Positions 1 through 7,901 are shown, numbered from the stretch's first letter. The stretch: 21,873 nt of DNA from Bacteroidales bacterium UBA1208 (GCA_002309955.1 DBXQ01000002.1:1962-23834), one strand, 5' to 3'. The notes: generated by a model not told the origin, from the sequence alone. Translations and numbers: made by a program.

Positions 1-519
1 GCTTCGTTCGACAACTGCATGCGCTATATCGAGCATGCCAAGAAGAGCAAGGATGCCGAAATCGTGTTCGGCGGCACCGGCGACAAGAGCAAAGGATGGT
101 TTATCCAGCCCACGGTTATCCGTGCCCTCGACCCGAAATACAAATCCATGTGCGAGGAGATTTTCGGACCCATCATCACAGTGTATGTTTACGAGGATGC
201 CAAGTACGAAGAGACTTTGCGTTTGTGCAATGAGACGTCGCCTTACGCACTGACGGGTGCCATCTTTGCCACCGACCGCAAAGCTCTGCGGCAGGGTGCT
301 AACATCCTGAAATATGCTGCGGGCAATATCTACTATAACGACAAGCCCACAGGCGCCGTGGTGGGACAGCAGCCCTTCGGTGGAGCCCGTGCTAGCGGCA
401 CCAACGACAAGGCCGGTTCGTATCTGAACTTGATTCGCTGGACCAGCCCTCAGGCCATTAAGGAGACCTTCGACCCCGCCTACGATTACAAATATCCCTT
501 CATCAGCGACGCTGAATAA
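1..519 (+). CDS. pruA: L-glutamate gamma-semialdehyde (P5C) dehydrogenase, C-terminal part
   Basis: Only the last 172 codons are present; the reading frame is open at base 1, so the ATG at 19 is internal. The fragment matches the C-terminal third of the aldehyde dehydrogenase fold of 1-pyrroline-5-carboxylate dehydrogenases: GWFIQPTVI, then CEEIFGPIITVYVY (the EEIFGP motif that contributes to NAD and substrate binding), then the NDKPTGAVVGQQPFGGARAS block, which is characteristic of P5C dehydrogenases rather than generic aldehyde dehydrogenases. The enzyme oxidises glutamate semialdehyde to glutamate in proline catabolism, in the cytoplasm. The catalytic cysteine lies upstream of the window. 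A strong terminator follows 11 bases after the stop, so this gene ends its transcription unit. The family call is firm; whether it is a single-function enzyme or the end of a fused PutA cannot be seen. Confidence 0.88.
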   Translation, partial: ASFDNCMRYIEHAKKSKDAEIVFGGTGDKSKGWFIQPTVIRALDPKYKSMCEEIFGPIITVYVYEDAKYEETLRLCNETSPYALTGAIFATDRKALRQGANILKYAAGNIYYNDKPTGAVVGQQPFGGARASGTNDKAGSYLNLIRWTSPQAIKETFDPAYDYKYPFISDAE

Positions 520-530
520 GACTCACACTT

Positions 531-560
531 GGTGCCACGCCATAGGCGTGGCACCTTTTG
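531..560 (+). terminator. Rho-independent terminator of pruA
   Basis: An 11-bp perfect stem (ggtgccacgcc at 531-541, ggcgtggcacc at 545-555) with a three-base ata loop is followed by TTTT. It separates pruA from the beta-barrel gene downstream. Confidence 0.85.
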
Positions 561-596
561 CTAATATGGATGTGCAATTTTAAACTCTTATAACTT

Positions 597-1316
597 ATGA
601 AGAAAAAAATACTATTTGTTACTGCTTTCATGACGCTGTTTTGCGTTGCGAAAGCACAAGATGCGTTGGATACCAATGCGGCACCGGGTTTCTACCATTG
701 GAATTTAGGCCTATCGCTCGGTGGAGACTATAACGTCCATAGTGCCAATATGGTTTACATGAATAACATGTCCTACACAGGCATGTTAGGCGTGTCATTT
801 GGCTTGCATACGCAATACAATTTTATGCCTTGGCTGGGTGTGCGTGCTGAAGTCCTGTTTCTGATGAAGGACTATGGAATGATTAATCATGTGATCATTA
901 ATAATGAAGATGCTGGTATGCTTCATACGGGTACAATCAACGGCTATATAGATGTGCCGGTGATGGCCGTATTCTCGTACGGGAATCGGTTTAAAGTTCA
1001 CGCTGGAGTAGGTGGCTATATGGGCTATTGGTTGGTAAGCTCACGTTATGGCACCAGTTTCCCTTTCAGCGGCGACGTTATTGAATTTGACGAGGATGTC
1101 AAATTCAACAGCACCCGCGACAACCGTTTCGACGGGGGTCTTGCCGTATCGGCAGGCGTAACGCTTGCCCTTGGCAAGGCGCAGGCTTGGTCGCTGGGAC
1201 TCGAGGGAAGCTGCCTGTATGGCCTTACGGACATCCAGAAGAAGTATATGCGCAATCTCAGCCCGCGATATAATACAACCTATTCCGTCCAACTGAGTTT
1301 GAGCCATTCGTTTTGA
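597..1316 (+). CDS. Outer-membrane beta-barrel protein (PorT/OMP_b-brl-like), copy 1
   Basis: The 239-residue product has a clear signal peptide (Lys-rich start, hydrophobic core, AKA-Q cleavage region near residue 20). The rest has alternating hydrophobic and polar residues with many Gly and aromatic positions, and ends in Phe, as expected for the last strand of an outer-membrane barrel. Length and pattern fit the small 8-10 strand outer-membrane beta-barrel families common in Bacteroidetes. It is a clear paralogue of the product at 2822-3559: both contain MVYM near the start of the barrel, RDNR before the last hairpins and a shared TDIQK-x-YM-x-NL-x-PRYNT block near the end. The S41 lipoprotein gene follows after 43 bases on the same strand, so the two are probably co-transcribed. 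No substrate can be inferred, and no promoter was recognised between the pruA terminator and the start. Confidence 0.75.
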   Translation: MKKKILFVTAFMTLFCVAKAQDALDTNAAPGFYHWNLGLSLGGDYNVHSANMVYMNNMSYTGMLGVSFGLHTQYNFMPWLGVRAEVLFLMKDYGMINHVIINNEDAGMLHTGTINGYIDVPVMAVFSYGNRFKVHAGVGGYMGYWLVSSRYGTSFPFSGDVIEFDEDVKFNSTRDNRFDGGLAVSAGVTLALGKAQAWSLGLEGSCLYGLTDIQKKYMRNLSPRYNTTYSVQLSLSHSF

Positions 1317-1359
1317 GATGAAGAATAAAACTATTATTAATCTGCCATTTTGACTAACT

Positions 1360-2637
1360 ATGAAAACAAGAAAGTATATCATTAATACCATGGCGATTGC
1401 CGCCATGTCGACACTGATGATGGTGTCTTGCCGCAAAGAGGCTCCTGTCCTGCATAACCCCAACCATTTGAACTGCAAATCCTATACCGAACAGTTCCAA
1501 ACAATTTGGGAGGGTGTGGACCAGTCGTATGTGTTCTGGGAAAGAGATACCGTCAACTGGGATACTCGCTATGACCGCTGTCTGCCGCTTTTCCAAGCCT
1601 TTGATGCCCGTGGCACTGCCAACCCTGTTACGCTCGATGAGTATAAGGCAGCTTGGGAGAATGTGCTCAAAGGTCTTGTCGACCATCATTTCGCAGCCAT
1701 TCTGTGGGAACCGAATCGGAAGACTGCTATTGCCGTCAGTCCGGGTCACAAAGCACCCTATGAGACCGACATCGCCCAGGAGATTTCCATTCTTAAGCGT
1801 ATGCCGGGAATCAGCGACTTGACAGAAAACACTGTTTCGGGGAGCAAAGCACCTCAGTCATGGAGCTGCCTGTTGCCCGGCAAGGAATCGGGGGAGAAGA
1901 TTGCCTATTTCCGGTTCTCGGGTTTTGCATTCGACGAAAGTTCACAGTCACAGGCCGAGTTGGCTCCGTTATATGCCTTTTTCGACCCCGATACTGCGGG
2001 CAACGTAGGTGACCGTGCACTCATCAACCGCGATGATGTAAAGGGAATTATCATCGATGTGAGAGGCAATCGTGGTGGAAACTTCGGCAATATCGCTATG
2101 TATATTGCCTCATTGCTGCAAAAAAAATTGCATATCGGTTATACACGTGTGAAAGAGGGTGTGGGAAGATTGGATTACAGTGCTTGGCTTCCCACTATAC
2201 TGACCCCACCCAAAAGGCCGATAAAGCAGGAGAAGAATATCGTATTGCTTGTGGATGCCAATTCTGTTAGCTGTTCGGAAATCACTGCCGTTCTCATCAA
2301 GTGTATTCCTAATGGCAAGGTGGTGGGTGAACGCACTTTTGGAGGAACAGGTCCGCTCTGGCCTAACACAAATCTCCATGACATTTTTTATAACGGCTGT
2401 TTCGGCGACACCAATTTGTTTAATTTTTATACGAATGAAGGCCGCACCTATAGCAATCCTGATTACGCCTATTATGTCTACACCAGTACATTTGAGTTTG
2501 TCGACCTCAACTATGAGAGCTTTGAAGGCAAGGGGGTGATTCCCGATATAGTGGTACCTTACAATGCCCAAGAGTTGAAAGCAGGTACCGACAAGCAGTT
2601 GGAACGTGCACTGGAATATCTTCGTAACGGAAATTAA
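1360..2637 (+). CDS. S41-family peptidase lipoprotein, copy 1
   Basis: The 425-residue product starts with a lipoprotein signal ending MVSC, so Cys24 is the likely lipidated residue, followed by RKE. The C-terminal half carries S41 (C-terminal processing peptidase / tricorn core) landmarks: IIIDVRGNRGG, the SVSCSEI motif with Ser304 as probable nucleophile, GERTFGGTG, and GVIPDIVV close to the end. The Lys of the classical CtpA TFGKG motif is absent (TFGG here), but a DHH motif at 108-110 could supply the His of a Ser-His type active site as in tricorn-like members. No PDZ domain was recognised. The protein is probably anchored in the outer membrane, on the periplasmic or outer face. It follows the beta-barrel gene by 43 bases and has a close paralogue at 3630-4973. 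Its substrate is unknown. Confidence 0.82.
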   Translation: MKTRKYIINTMAIAAMSTLMMVSCRKEAPVLHNPNHLNCKSYTEQFQTIWEGVDQSYVFWERDTVNWDTRYDRCLPLFQAFDARGTANPVTLDEYKAAWENVLKGLVDHHFAAILWEPNRKTAIAVSPGHKAPYETDIAQEISILKRMPGISDLTENTVSGSKAPQSWSCLLPGKESGEKIAYFRFSGFAFDESSQSQAELAPLYAFFDPDTAGNVGDRALINRDDVKGIIIDVRGNRGGNFGNIAMYIASLLQKKLHIGYTRVKEGVGRLDYSAWLPTILTPPKRPIKQEKNIVLLVDANSVSCSEITAVLIKCIPNGKVVGERTFGGTGPLWPNTNLHDIFYNGCFGDTNLFNFYTNEGRTYSNPDYAYYVYTSTFEFVDLNYESFEGKGVIPDIVVPYNAQELKAGTDKQLERALEYLRNGN

Positions 2638-2656
2638 TTCTGCAAATATTTGTAAC

Positions 2657-2798
2657 CATTGGTGTCCGATAAAATCATAAATAGCATTCGTTATTAGCTG
2701 ATATATAAGTAATCATGGTATATTTCAACAATAGAGGACTTACTTATCATGGATACGTCGATATTCAATCAGATAAATATGTTTATCGGACACCAATA
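2657..2798. mobile_element. MITE-like element, 142 bp, with 16-bp inverted ends and 9-bp target duplication
   Basis: Perfect inverted repeats attggtgtccgataaa (2658-2673) and tttatcggacaccaat (2782-2797) bound the element. Immediately outside, the same nine bases atttgtaac occur as direct repeats at 2648-2656 and 2799-2807, the signature of a transposition target duplication. The interior has no credible coding sequence and is AT-rich, with a further inverted pair (ataagtaa / ttacttat). This is the structure of a non-autonomous element mobilised in trans. A 9-bp duplication is compatible with IS4-type transposases among others, but I cannot assign a family. It sits between copy 1 and copy 2 of the beta-barrel/S41 module and ends 23 bases before the copy-2 start codon. 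Confidence 0.78.
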
Positions 2799-2821
2799 AT
2801 TTGTAACATAACAATTGTTTT

Positions 2822-3559
2822 ATGAGAATGATCAATCGTCTACCTATCTCCATTGTCCGAGGCCTGTTGCTGGGGTGGCTGGCCGCTGTGCCGGCAGTGC
2901 TTGCCGCACAGGAGGAGAATCTTGCCGAGCCGCGTACAAGGCATTTCAGCATCGGCATCACCGCTGGTATAGACCGCAACTACCATAGCGTGGATATGGT
3001 GTATATGTCGGATATGAAGTTCGACAAGTTCAGAACGGGCAGTGTGTATGGTTTCCGTATTGGATATGCTCCTCTTAAGTGGCTGTCCATCAACACTGGG
3101 GCAGTGCTTATACAGAAAAATTACCACATGGATCATGTCTTTGAGTATTACAATCTGCGCTATTCGCTGAACACCACGATGACAAACGACTACGTCAATG
3201 TCCCGCTTGAACTGAAGTTGAGTGTGGGACGTGTTGTTCAGATCCATGCTTTCGGCGGTGTGTTTGGCGGATATTGGCTCAGGGGGCATAGAAAGGGTAA
3301 TACCTATTCATTCTCTAACGAAAGGTATTTTGATGTTGACGAGGATTGGGAGTTCAACGACAAACGCGACAACAGGATAGAGAAGGGGTTCACATGGGGT
3401 GCCGGTCTCAGTGGAAAGATAATAGACAGGATAGAGGTGGGTGCTGAAATCAGATGGTATTACAGCATAACAGATATCCAGAAGCCCTATATGCAGAACT
3501 TGAATCCCCGATATAACACGGCTTTTGCCATTCAGGGAGGATTGAGTTACTGGCTCTAA
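2822..3559 (+). CDS. Outer-membrane beta-barrel protein (PorT/OMP_b-brl-like), copy 2
   Basis: The 245-residue product has a signal peptide with a long hydrophobic core ending in AVLAAQ near residue 30. The mature part alternates hydrophobic and polar residues in barrel fashion and is rich in Tyr and Gly. It is a paralogue of the 597-1316 product: shared MVYM, a DEDWEFNDKRDNR segment matching DEDVKFNSTRDNR of copy 1, and the same TDIQK-x-YM-x-NL-x-PRYNT block. The final residue is Leu after an aromatic pair, slightly unlike the usual terminal Phe. A second ATG at 2828 is an alternative start; both keep the signal peptide. The S41 gene follows after 70 bases. The promoter region is largely formed by the MITE-like element at 2657-2798 and its right-hand target duplication. 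Confidence 0.75.
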   Translation: MRMINRLPISIVRGLLLGWLAAVPAVLAAQEENLAEPRTRHFSIGITAGIDRNYHSVDMVYMSDMKFDKFRTGSVYGFRIGYAPLKWLSINTGAVLIQKNYHMDHVFEYYNLRYSLNTTMTNDYVNVPLELKLSVGRVVQIHAFGGVFGGYWLRGHRKGNTYSFSNERYFDVDEDWEFNDKRDNRIEKGFTWGAGLSGKIIDRIEVGAEIRWYYSITDIQKPYMQNLNPRYNTAFAIQGGLSYWL

Positions 3560-3629
3560 CATGAATTTCAACGGTTTTTGATTAGTAAAGGGATTCCTTT
3601 CTTACTCAAACCTTTATAATATAATAATT

Positions 3630-4973
3630 ATGAAAAAAATTGAACTATATCTTGGTGTAGGTGTCATGTTGGTGGCACTCAGTTTGACCTCATGTCGTAA
3701 AGAGCCTTTGGAGAATAAAGGCAACCCGCACCATCGTGTTTGTAAGACTTATTCGCAACAGTTCGAAGCGGTATGGGCTGGGATGGATCAAGGGTATTTG
3801 TTCTGGGATCGTGATACGGTGGATTGGGATGAACGTTACGAGAAATATAAACCCATTTTTGCCGAGTTTGATGCCCGTCCTGCGAACAAACCTGTCACTA
3901 TCTATGAGTACAATGATGCTTACATTGGATTGTTTGAAGGCTTGTTGGATCACCATCTCTATGGCAGATTCTACACCCCCAAAGGTATTCCCCATGGATA
4001 TTGTGAAGCCACAGTGAGGCCAGGGGAAAATGATTATCGTCATTCCACTGATCCTGACGTAGAGCGTGAGAACCAACTTAAAGTGCTGAGGAAAAAAGCA
4101 ATCCCGGGTACTATGCTGGAGTATAATCCCAACAGCACCTATGATATTCCAGGCTCATATTTCTGTTTGATAAAAGGTGCCAACGATGGAGAGTTAATAG
4201 CCTATTTCCGTTTCACTAACTTTTTTATGGTTCAGATGCACCAGCTTTATGAGTATGCCTCAAATGTAGTTCCCGATGCTGTGAGGGCACAGGCACCGGC
4301 CAAGGCTTTCTATGGCCCCCGCTATCATGAGGGCATAAGTATGGAAGGTGCCGGCTATGCAAACAACGACTCTGTAGTGGGCATAATCATTGACTTGCGT
4401 GGGAATGGTGGCGGCAGTGTGGCAGACTTGGCCCCCCTTATTGGTTCTTTGGCTCAAACGCCTACATTGGTCGGCTACACCCGGGTGAAAGAGGGCTATG
4501 GCCGTCTTGACTACAGCGCTTGGTCTGAGAGTTGGGTGGATTGCCCGAAGAACATGCATCTCAAAAAAGCCAAACCCATTGTTGTGCTGGCCGACATCCA
4601 CTCCGTCAGTTGCGCCGAATTGGCGACTATGTTGATAAAGGCTCTTCCGAACGGTACATTTATCGGTGAACGTACCTATGGCGCAATTGGTGGACTCTAT
4701 TCCGGCAATGCAACCAATATTTATCATGACCTGTTCTATTCGGGATGCTTCGGAGACAATGAGTATTTTGAAAATGGCCCTGACCCCTATAAGAACATCT
4801 TTTCATACTATGTCTATACCAGTACTTTCCATATGGTTGACAGCGACCATGGCGATGTGGAGGGCATAGGTGTTCAGCCCGATATTGAGATTCGTTACAA
4901 TAAGCATTTATTGGAGAGTGGTACCGACAATCAGTTGGATCGTGCCATACGTTTCTTGCGTGTAGGACATTAA
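3630..4973 (+). CDS. S41-family peptidase lipoprotein, copy 2
   Basis: The 447-residue product begins with a lipoprotein signal ending LTSC (Cys22), again followed by RKE. S41 landmarks are IIIDLRGNGGG, SVSCAEL with Ser327 as probable nucleophile, GERTYGAIGG and GVQPDIEI near the C-terminus. As in copy 1, the CtpA-type Lys is missing after TYG and a DHH motif (107-109) is present. The N-terminal region is clearly related to copy 1 (RDTV-x-WD-x-RY, FDAR) and so is the last stretch (GTD-x-QL-x-RA). Compared with copy 1, it has about twenty extra residues, mostly in the central part (about 120-200). It ends a same-strand pair with the beta-barrel gene 70 bases upstream and is followed by a bidirectional terminator. 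It is probably an outer-membrane lipoprotein peptidase of unknown substrate. Confidence 0.82.
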   Translation: MKKIELYLGVGVMLVALSLTSCRKEPLENKGNPHHRVCKTYSQQFEAVWAGMDQGYLFWDRDTVDWDERYEKYKPIFAEFDARPANKPVTIYEYNDAYIGLFEGLLDHHLYGRFYTPKGIPHGYCEATVRPGENDYRHSTDPDVERENQLKVLRKKAIPGTMLEYNPNSTYDIPGSYFCLIKGANDGELIAYFRFTNFFMVQMHQLYEYASNVVPDAVRAQAPAKAFYGPRYHEGISMEGAGYANNDSVVGIIIDLRGNGGGSVADLAPLIGSLAQTPTLVGYTRVKEGYGRLDYSAWSESWVDCPKNMHLKKAKPIVVLADIHSVSCAELATMLIKALPNGTFIGERTYGAIGGLYSGNATNIYHDLFYSGCFGDNEYFENGPDPYKNIFSYYVYTSTFHMVDSDHGDVEGIGVQPDIEIRYNKHLLESGTDNQLDRAIRFLRVGH

Positions 4974-4996
4974 TGATGAATCAGGAATACTAAAAA

Positions 4997-5027
4997 GGGA
5001 GGCTTTTAGTGGCCTCCCTCTTCTTTT
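4997..5027. terminator. Bidirectional terminator between convergent genes
   Basis: Stem gggaggc (4997-5003) and gcctccc (5012-5018) with an 8-base loop. On the plus strand it is followed by the T-rich tcttctttt; on the minus strand by TTTTT. It serves both the S41 gene ending at 4973 and the minus-strand binding-protein gene, whose last codons and stop are inside the hairpin. Confidence 0.78.
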
Positions 5028-5965
5028 AGTTTCTGGCTGATGTAAAGGATTGCTTGCAGGTTTCGTGGCACTTGGAGGTCTATTGTCCCGCTTTCAAGTG
5101 CTATCACGTTCCCTTGTTTCACAGCCTTGAGACGATTGTAAGGTTGAGTTCGGCAAAAGGTTGCCGAATCTTCGCGCCGTATCATAATGTAGTCGGGGTC
5201 GGCTTGCATCAGTGCTTCGAGACTATAGCTCCAACCGGTAATGTCGGCCGCAATGTTGCGACCACCGGCCATGTCGATTATGTCGTTGATGAAAGAATTC
5301 CCTCCAGCCGTGAAATTGCCCGAGGGTCCAAATCCTACCACATAATATACGCTGGGCCTTACAGTGTTGGTGTTGTTCAGTTGCTGGGTGAGCGATTGCA
5401 ATTGAGTCTTCATTAGTTCCACAAGACTGTCAGCCTCGCTTGTGCGTCCCACCAACTGTCCTATTTTAGAGATGTTTTCATACAATCCGTCAAATCGTTG
5501 TTTTTCGATGACGCATACAATGGGTATCCCCATTTGCTCCAATTGTTGCGAACTTTTCTGTGGAATCATCGACCCGCTTATTACAAGGTCGGGATTGAGC
5601 GAAACAATCTTCTCTACATTGAGATTGCTTATTCCTCCAATTGATGGAATCTCTTGGGCTTGTGGTGGGTATACACAATAATCGGTGCGCCCAACTAACA
5701 GTTGCTCCGCTTTCAAGGCATACATAATCTCGGTGACTGCAGGAGAAGTGCTGACAATCCTTATGGGATTCAAAGGCACTTCTACGCTCCGTTGGTAGTC
5801 GTCGATAAAAGTGTCTGTCTGCGATGCTGGTGTGCTGTTTTGTGTGGTGCAGGCTGTTGCAAGCAAAAAGGTCATCGCTGCAATACACCACAACCCTATA
5901 GAGACCGTTCTTGCTTGGCGGAATAGTCGTCTCGACGATTGTGCGAAAAGGCTGAATTTAGGCAT
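5006..5965 (-). CDS. BtuF-like helical-backbone metal/cobalamin ABC substrate-binding lipoprotein
   Basis: The 319-residue product has a hydrophobic segment and lipobox LLATAC (Cys39), giving a lipoprotein with an unusually long region before the core. The mature part follows the class III binding-protein layout: IRIVSTSPAVTEIMYAL at about residue 68, IPSIGG, a KIVSLNPDLVI block, then the long linking helix, and a second lobe with YYVVGFGPSGNFTAGGNSF and DPDYIMI. These features are typical of the BtuF / cobalamin and iron-chelate branch. The start overlaps the end of fabG by 8 bases (ATGCC inside the last fabG codons), so it is read as the second gene of a fabG operon. No permease or ATPase gene is adjacent; the downstream neighbour converges. 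The ligand could be cobalamin, heme or a siderophore. Confidence 0.8.
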   Translation of the reverse strand: MPKFSLFAQSSRRLFRQARTVSIGLWCIAAMTFLLATACTTQNSTPASQTDTFIDDYQRSVEVPLNPIRIVSTSPAVTEIMYALKAEQLLVGRTDYCVYPPQAQEIPSIGGISNLNVEKIVSLNPDLVISGSMIPQKSSQQLEQMGIPIVCVIEKQRFDGLYENISKIGQLVGRTSEADSLVELMKTQLQSLTQQLNNTNTVRPSVYYVVGFGPSGNFTAGGNSFINDIIDMAGGRNIAADITGWSYSLEALMQADPDYIMIRREDSATFCRTQPYNRLKAVKQGNVIALESGTIDLQVPRNLQAILYISQKLKEEGGH

Positions 5966-6704
5966 CTTCCATTCCTCCGCAAAGATGCATCACATCGCCT
6001 GTGTTGTAGCTTCCCAGTTCCGAAGCGTAATACAGGCATGCATTTGCCACCTCTTGAGGTGTTCCGGGACGGCGCAAGGGAATGCGTGTCTGCCAATAAT
6101 TTTTCAGTTGTTCAGGAATTTCACCTGTCATTTCGGTGACGATAAATCCCGGTGCCACCACATTCATGCGGATATTGCGGGCACCGAGTTCTTTCACTGC
6201 GGTCTTGGTGAAACCTATAATGCCTGCCTTTGCAGCAGCGTAATTGGCTTGACCCACATTTCCGCCGATTCCTACCACAGAACTTATATTGACAATGCTT
6301 CCGAATCCCTGCTTCCACATGGTTGGCTGAACGGCCTGCGTCATGAGGAATACCGATTTAAGATCATTGTTGATGACATTGTCCCACTGCTCTTCGGTCA
6401 TACGTTTAATAGCAGCGTCGTCAGTTATTCCGGCGTTGTTGATAAGTATGTCTATATGTCCGAAGTCTTTCAGTGTGTCGGCAACGTATTGCTTGGTGCT
6501 TTGCATATTTGCAACGTCAACCACATAGCCTTTGGCTTGAACCCCCAAGGCGGCAAGCTCCTTTTCAACCGATTCCATTTGTGCATTGCGACTCCTGCCG
6601 CAGAATGAAATGTTGCAGCCTTCCTCGGCAAAGCGGAGCGCAATGGCGCGCCCTATTCCTCGGGTTGCCCCTGTAATGATGGCAACTTTGTCTTTTAATA
6701 GCAT
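5958..6704 (-). CDS. fabG: 3-oxoacyl-[acyl-carrier-protein] reductase (FabG-type SDR)
   Basis: The 248-residue length and motifs are those of the classical short-chain dehydrogenase family: TGATRGIG nucleotide-binding loop at 11-18, NNAG at 89-92, Asn114, and the catalytic Ser142, Tyr155 and Lys159 in SSVVGIGGNVGQANYAAAK. The PG-F-I-TEMT segment and the C-terminal GG are typical of FabG, which reduces 3-oxoacyl-ACP with NADPH in fatty-acid elongation in the cytosol. Many SDRs look alike, so a different oxoacyl or hydroxy substrate is possible. The gene lies downstream of gap on the same strand but is separated from it by a strong terminator, and it overlaps the BtuF-like gene by 8 bases, suggesting translational coupling. 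Confidence 0.88.
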   Translation of the reverse strand: MLLKDKVAIITGATRGIGRAIALRFAEEGCNISFCGRSRNAQMESVEKELAALGVQAKGYVVDVANMQSTKQYVADTLKDFGHIDILINNAGITDDAAIKRMTEEQWDNVINNDLKSVFLMTQAVQPTMWKQGFGSIVNISSVVGIGGNVGQANYAAAKAGIIGFTKTAVKELGARNIRMNVVAPGFIVTEMTGEIPEQLKNYWQTRIPLRRPGTPQEVANACLYYASELGSYNTGDVMHLCGGMEDA

Positions 6705-6755
6705 ATTAGTTTATTTAGTGATTATACCCTTGACGTAAGGGCATGCGGTTAATAG

Positions 6756-6798
6756 TATAAAAAAGAGTTGAAAGTGGTTTGTCACCCTCAACTCTTTT
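6756..6798 (-). terminator. Rho-independent terminator of gap
   Basis: Perfect 11-bp stem aaaagagttga (6761-6771) and tcaactctttt (6788-6798), with a small extra gtg/cac pairing inside the loop. Read on the minus strand it ends in a run of six T before atac, as expected for the gap transcript. Confidence 0.8.
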
Positions 6799-6840
6799 CT
6801 GTTGTAATAAAACTACATTACTGCTTCGTAATGTTTTGTT

Positions 6841-7848
6841 TTAGAGAAGAGTGGCCAGTTTTGCAGCCAAGTCTCCAACGCGGGTGCTGTAACCCTTCTC
6901 GTTGTCGTACCAGCTTACCACCTTCACAAAGTTGCCGTCCATAACCTGGGTCAGCAGACTGTCGAAAATAGAGCTGTGAGTGTTGTCGATAATGTCCACA
7001 CTGACGATGGGGTCTTCAACATACTGCAGCACACCCTTCATAGCGCCTTCTGCGGCTTCTTTAATGGCGGCATTGATCTCTTCCTTGGTAACAGTGCAGT
7101 TCAGCTCAGCTGTGAGGTCAACCACAGAACCGTCGGGAGTAGGAACGCGCATGGCGAAACCATCGAGCTTGCCCTTCATTTCGGGAATTACCAGGCCAAC
7201 AGCCTTGGCAGCACCGCTCGAAGTGGGGATGATAGAGATGGCAGCGGCACGGGCACGACGCAGGTCGCTGTGAGGCTGGTCGAGAATCTTCTGGTCGTTG
7301 GTGTAACTGTGGATGGTGTTCATCAAACCGCGCTTGATACCGAATTTGTCGTTCAGAACCTTGGCAACGGGGGCAAGGCAGTTGGTGGTGCAGCTGGCGT
7401 TCGAAACAAGTTGCATCTCTTTGGTCAGCACATTGTCATTGACACCCATCACAACGGTGGCATCCACATCTTCAGCCTTGCTGGCGGGAACAGTCAGAAT
7501 GACTTTCTTTGCGCCGGCAGCGATATGTTTCATCATCTGTTCGCGTTTCTTGAACAGACCGGTCGACTCGACAACAATGTCAACACCAAGATCCTTCCAG
7601 GGGAGGTTCTGGGGATCGCGTTCGGCATAGATTTTCACCTTTTTGCCGTTTACTACGATGCAGTCGCCTTCAGCGTGCACTTCACCTTCGAAGTTGTCAT
7701 GTACAGAGTCATATTTGAACAGATAAGCGAGCGTGTCTGCGCTTGTCAGGTCATTGATGGCCACGATGTCCAACTCGGGGTGGTCAAGCATGGCGCGGAA
7801 AGACATTCTTCCGATACGGCCGAAACCGTTAATTGCTACTTTTGCCAT
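6841..7848 (-). CDS. gap: Glyceraldehyde-3-phosphate dehydrogenase, type I
   Basis: The full-length 335-residue enzyme oxidises glyceraldehyde-3-phosphate to 1,3-bisphosphoglycerate in glycolysis. It shows NGFGRIGR at 7-14 for NAD binding, the acidic Asp in IND at about 33 (NAD rather than NADP preference), the catalytic SNASCTTNC with Cys153, His180 in TIHSYT, and WYDNEKGYS near the C-terminus. It is a single-gene unit: a near-consensus Bacteroides promoter lies upstream (7902-7932, minus) and a hairpin terminator follows. It is divergent from mtgA, with the two promoter regions overlapping. The antisense strand is open over a long stretch, as often happens in highly biased housekeeping genes. 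Confidence 0.97.
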   Translation of the reverse strand: MAKVAINGFGRIGRMSFRAMLDHPELDIVAINDLTSADTLAYLFKYDSVHDNFEGEVHAEGDCIVVNGKKVKIYAERDPQNLPWKDLGVDIVVESTGLFKKREQMMKHIAAGAKKVILTVPASKAEDVDATVVMGVNDNVLTKEMQLVSNASCTTNCLAPVAKVLNDKFGIKRGLMNTIHSYTNDQKILDQPHSDLRRARAAAISIIPTSSGAAKAVGLVIPEMKGKLDGFAMRVPTPDGSVVDLTAELNCTVTKEEINAAIKEAAEGAMKGVLQYVEDPIVSVDIIDNTHSSIFDSLLTQVMDGNFVKVVSWYDNEKGYSTRVGDLAAKLATLL

Positions 7849-7901
7849 ATTGTTTTGTATTTTAGGTATTTATATATAAATGTTTTTTATTTATTGAAAT
7901 A

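Noticed and set aside
5811..6608. 265-codon plus-strand frame across the BtuF-like gene and fabG
   Set aside because: It covers two real minus-strand genes with intact motifs, and has no domain of its own.
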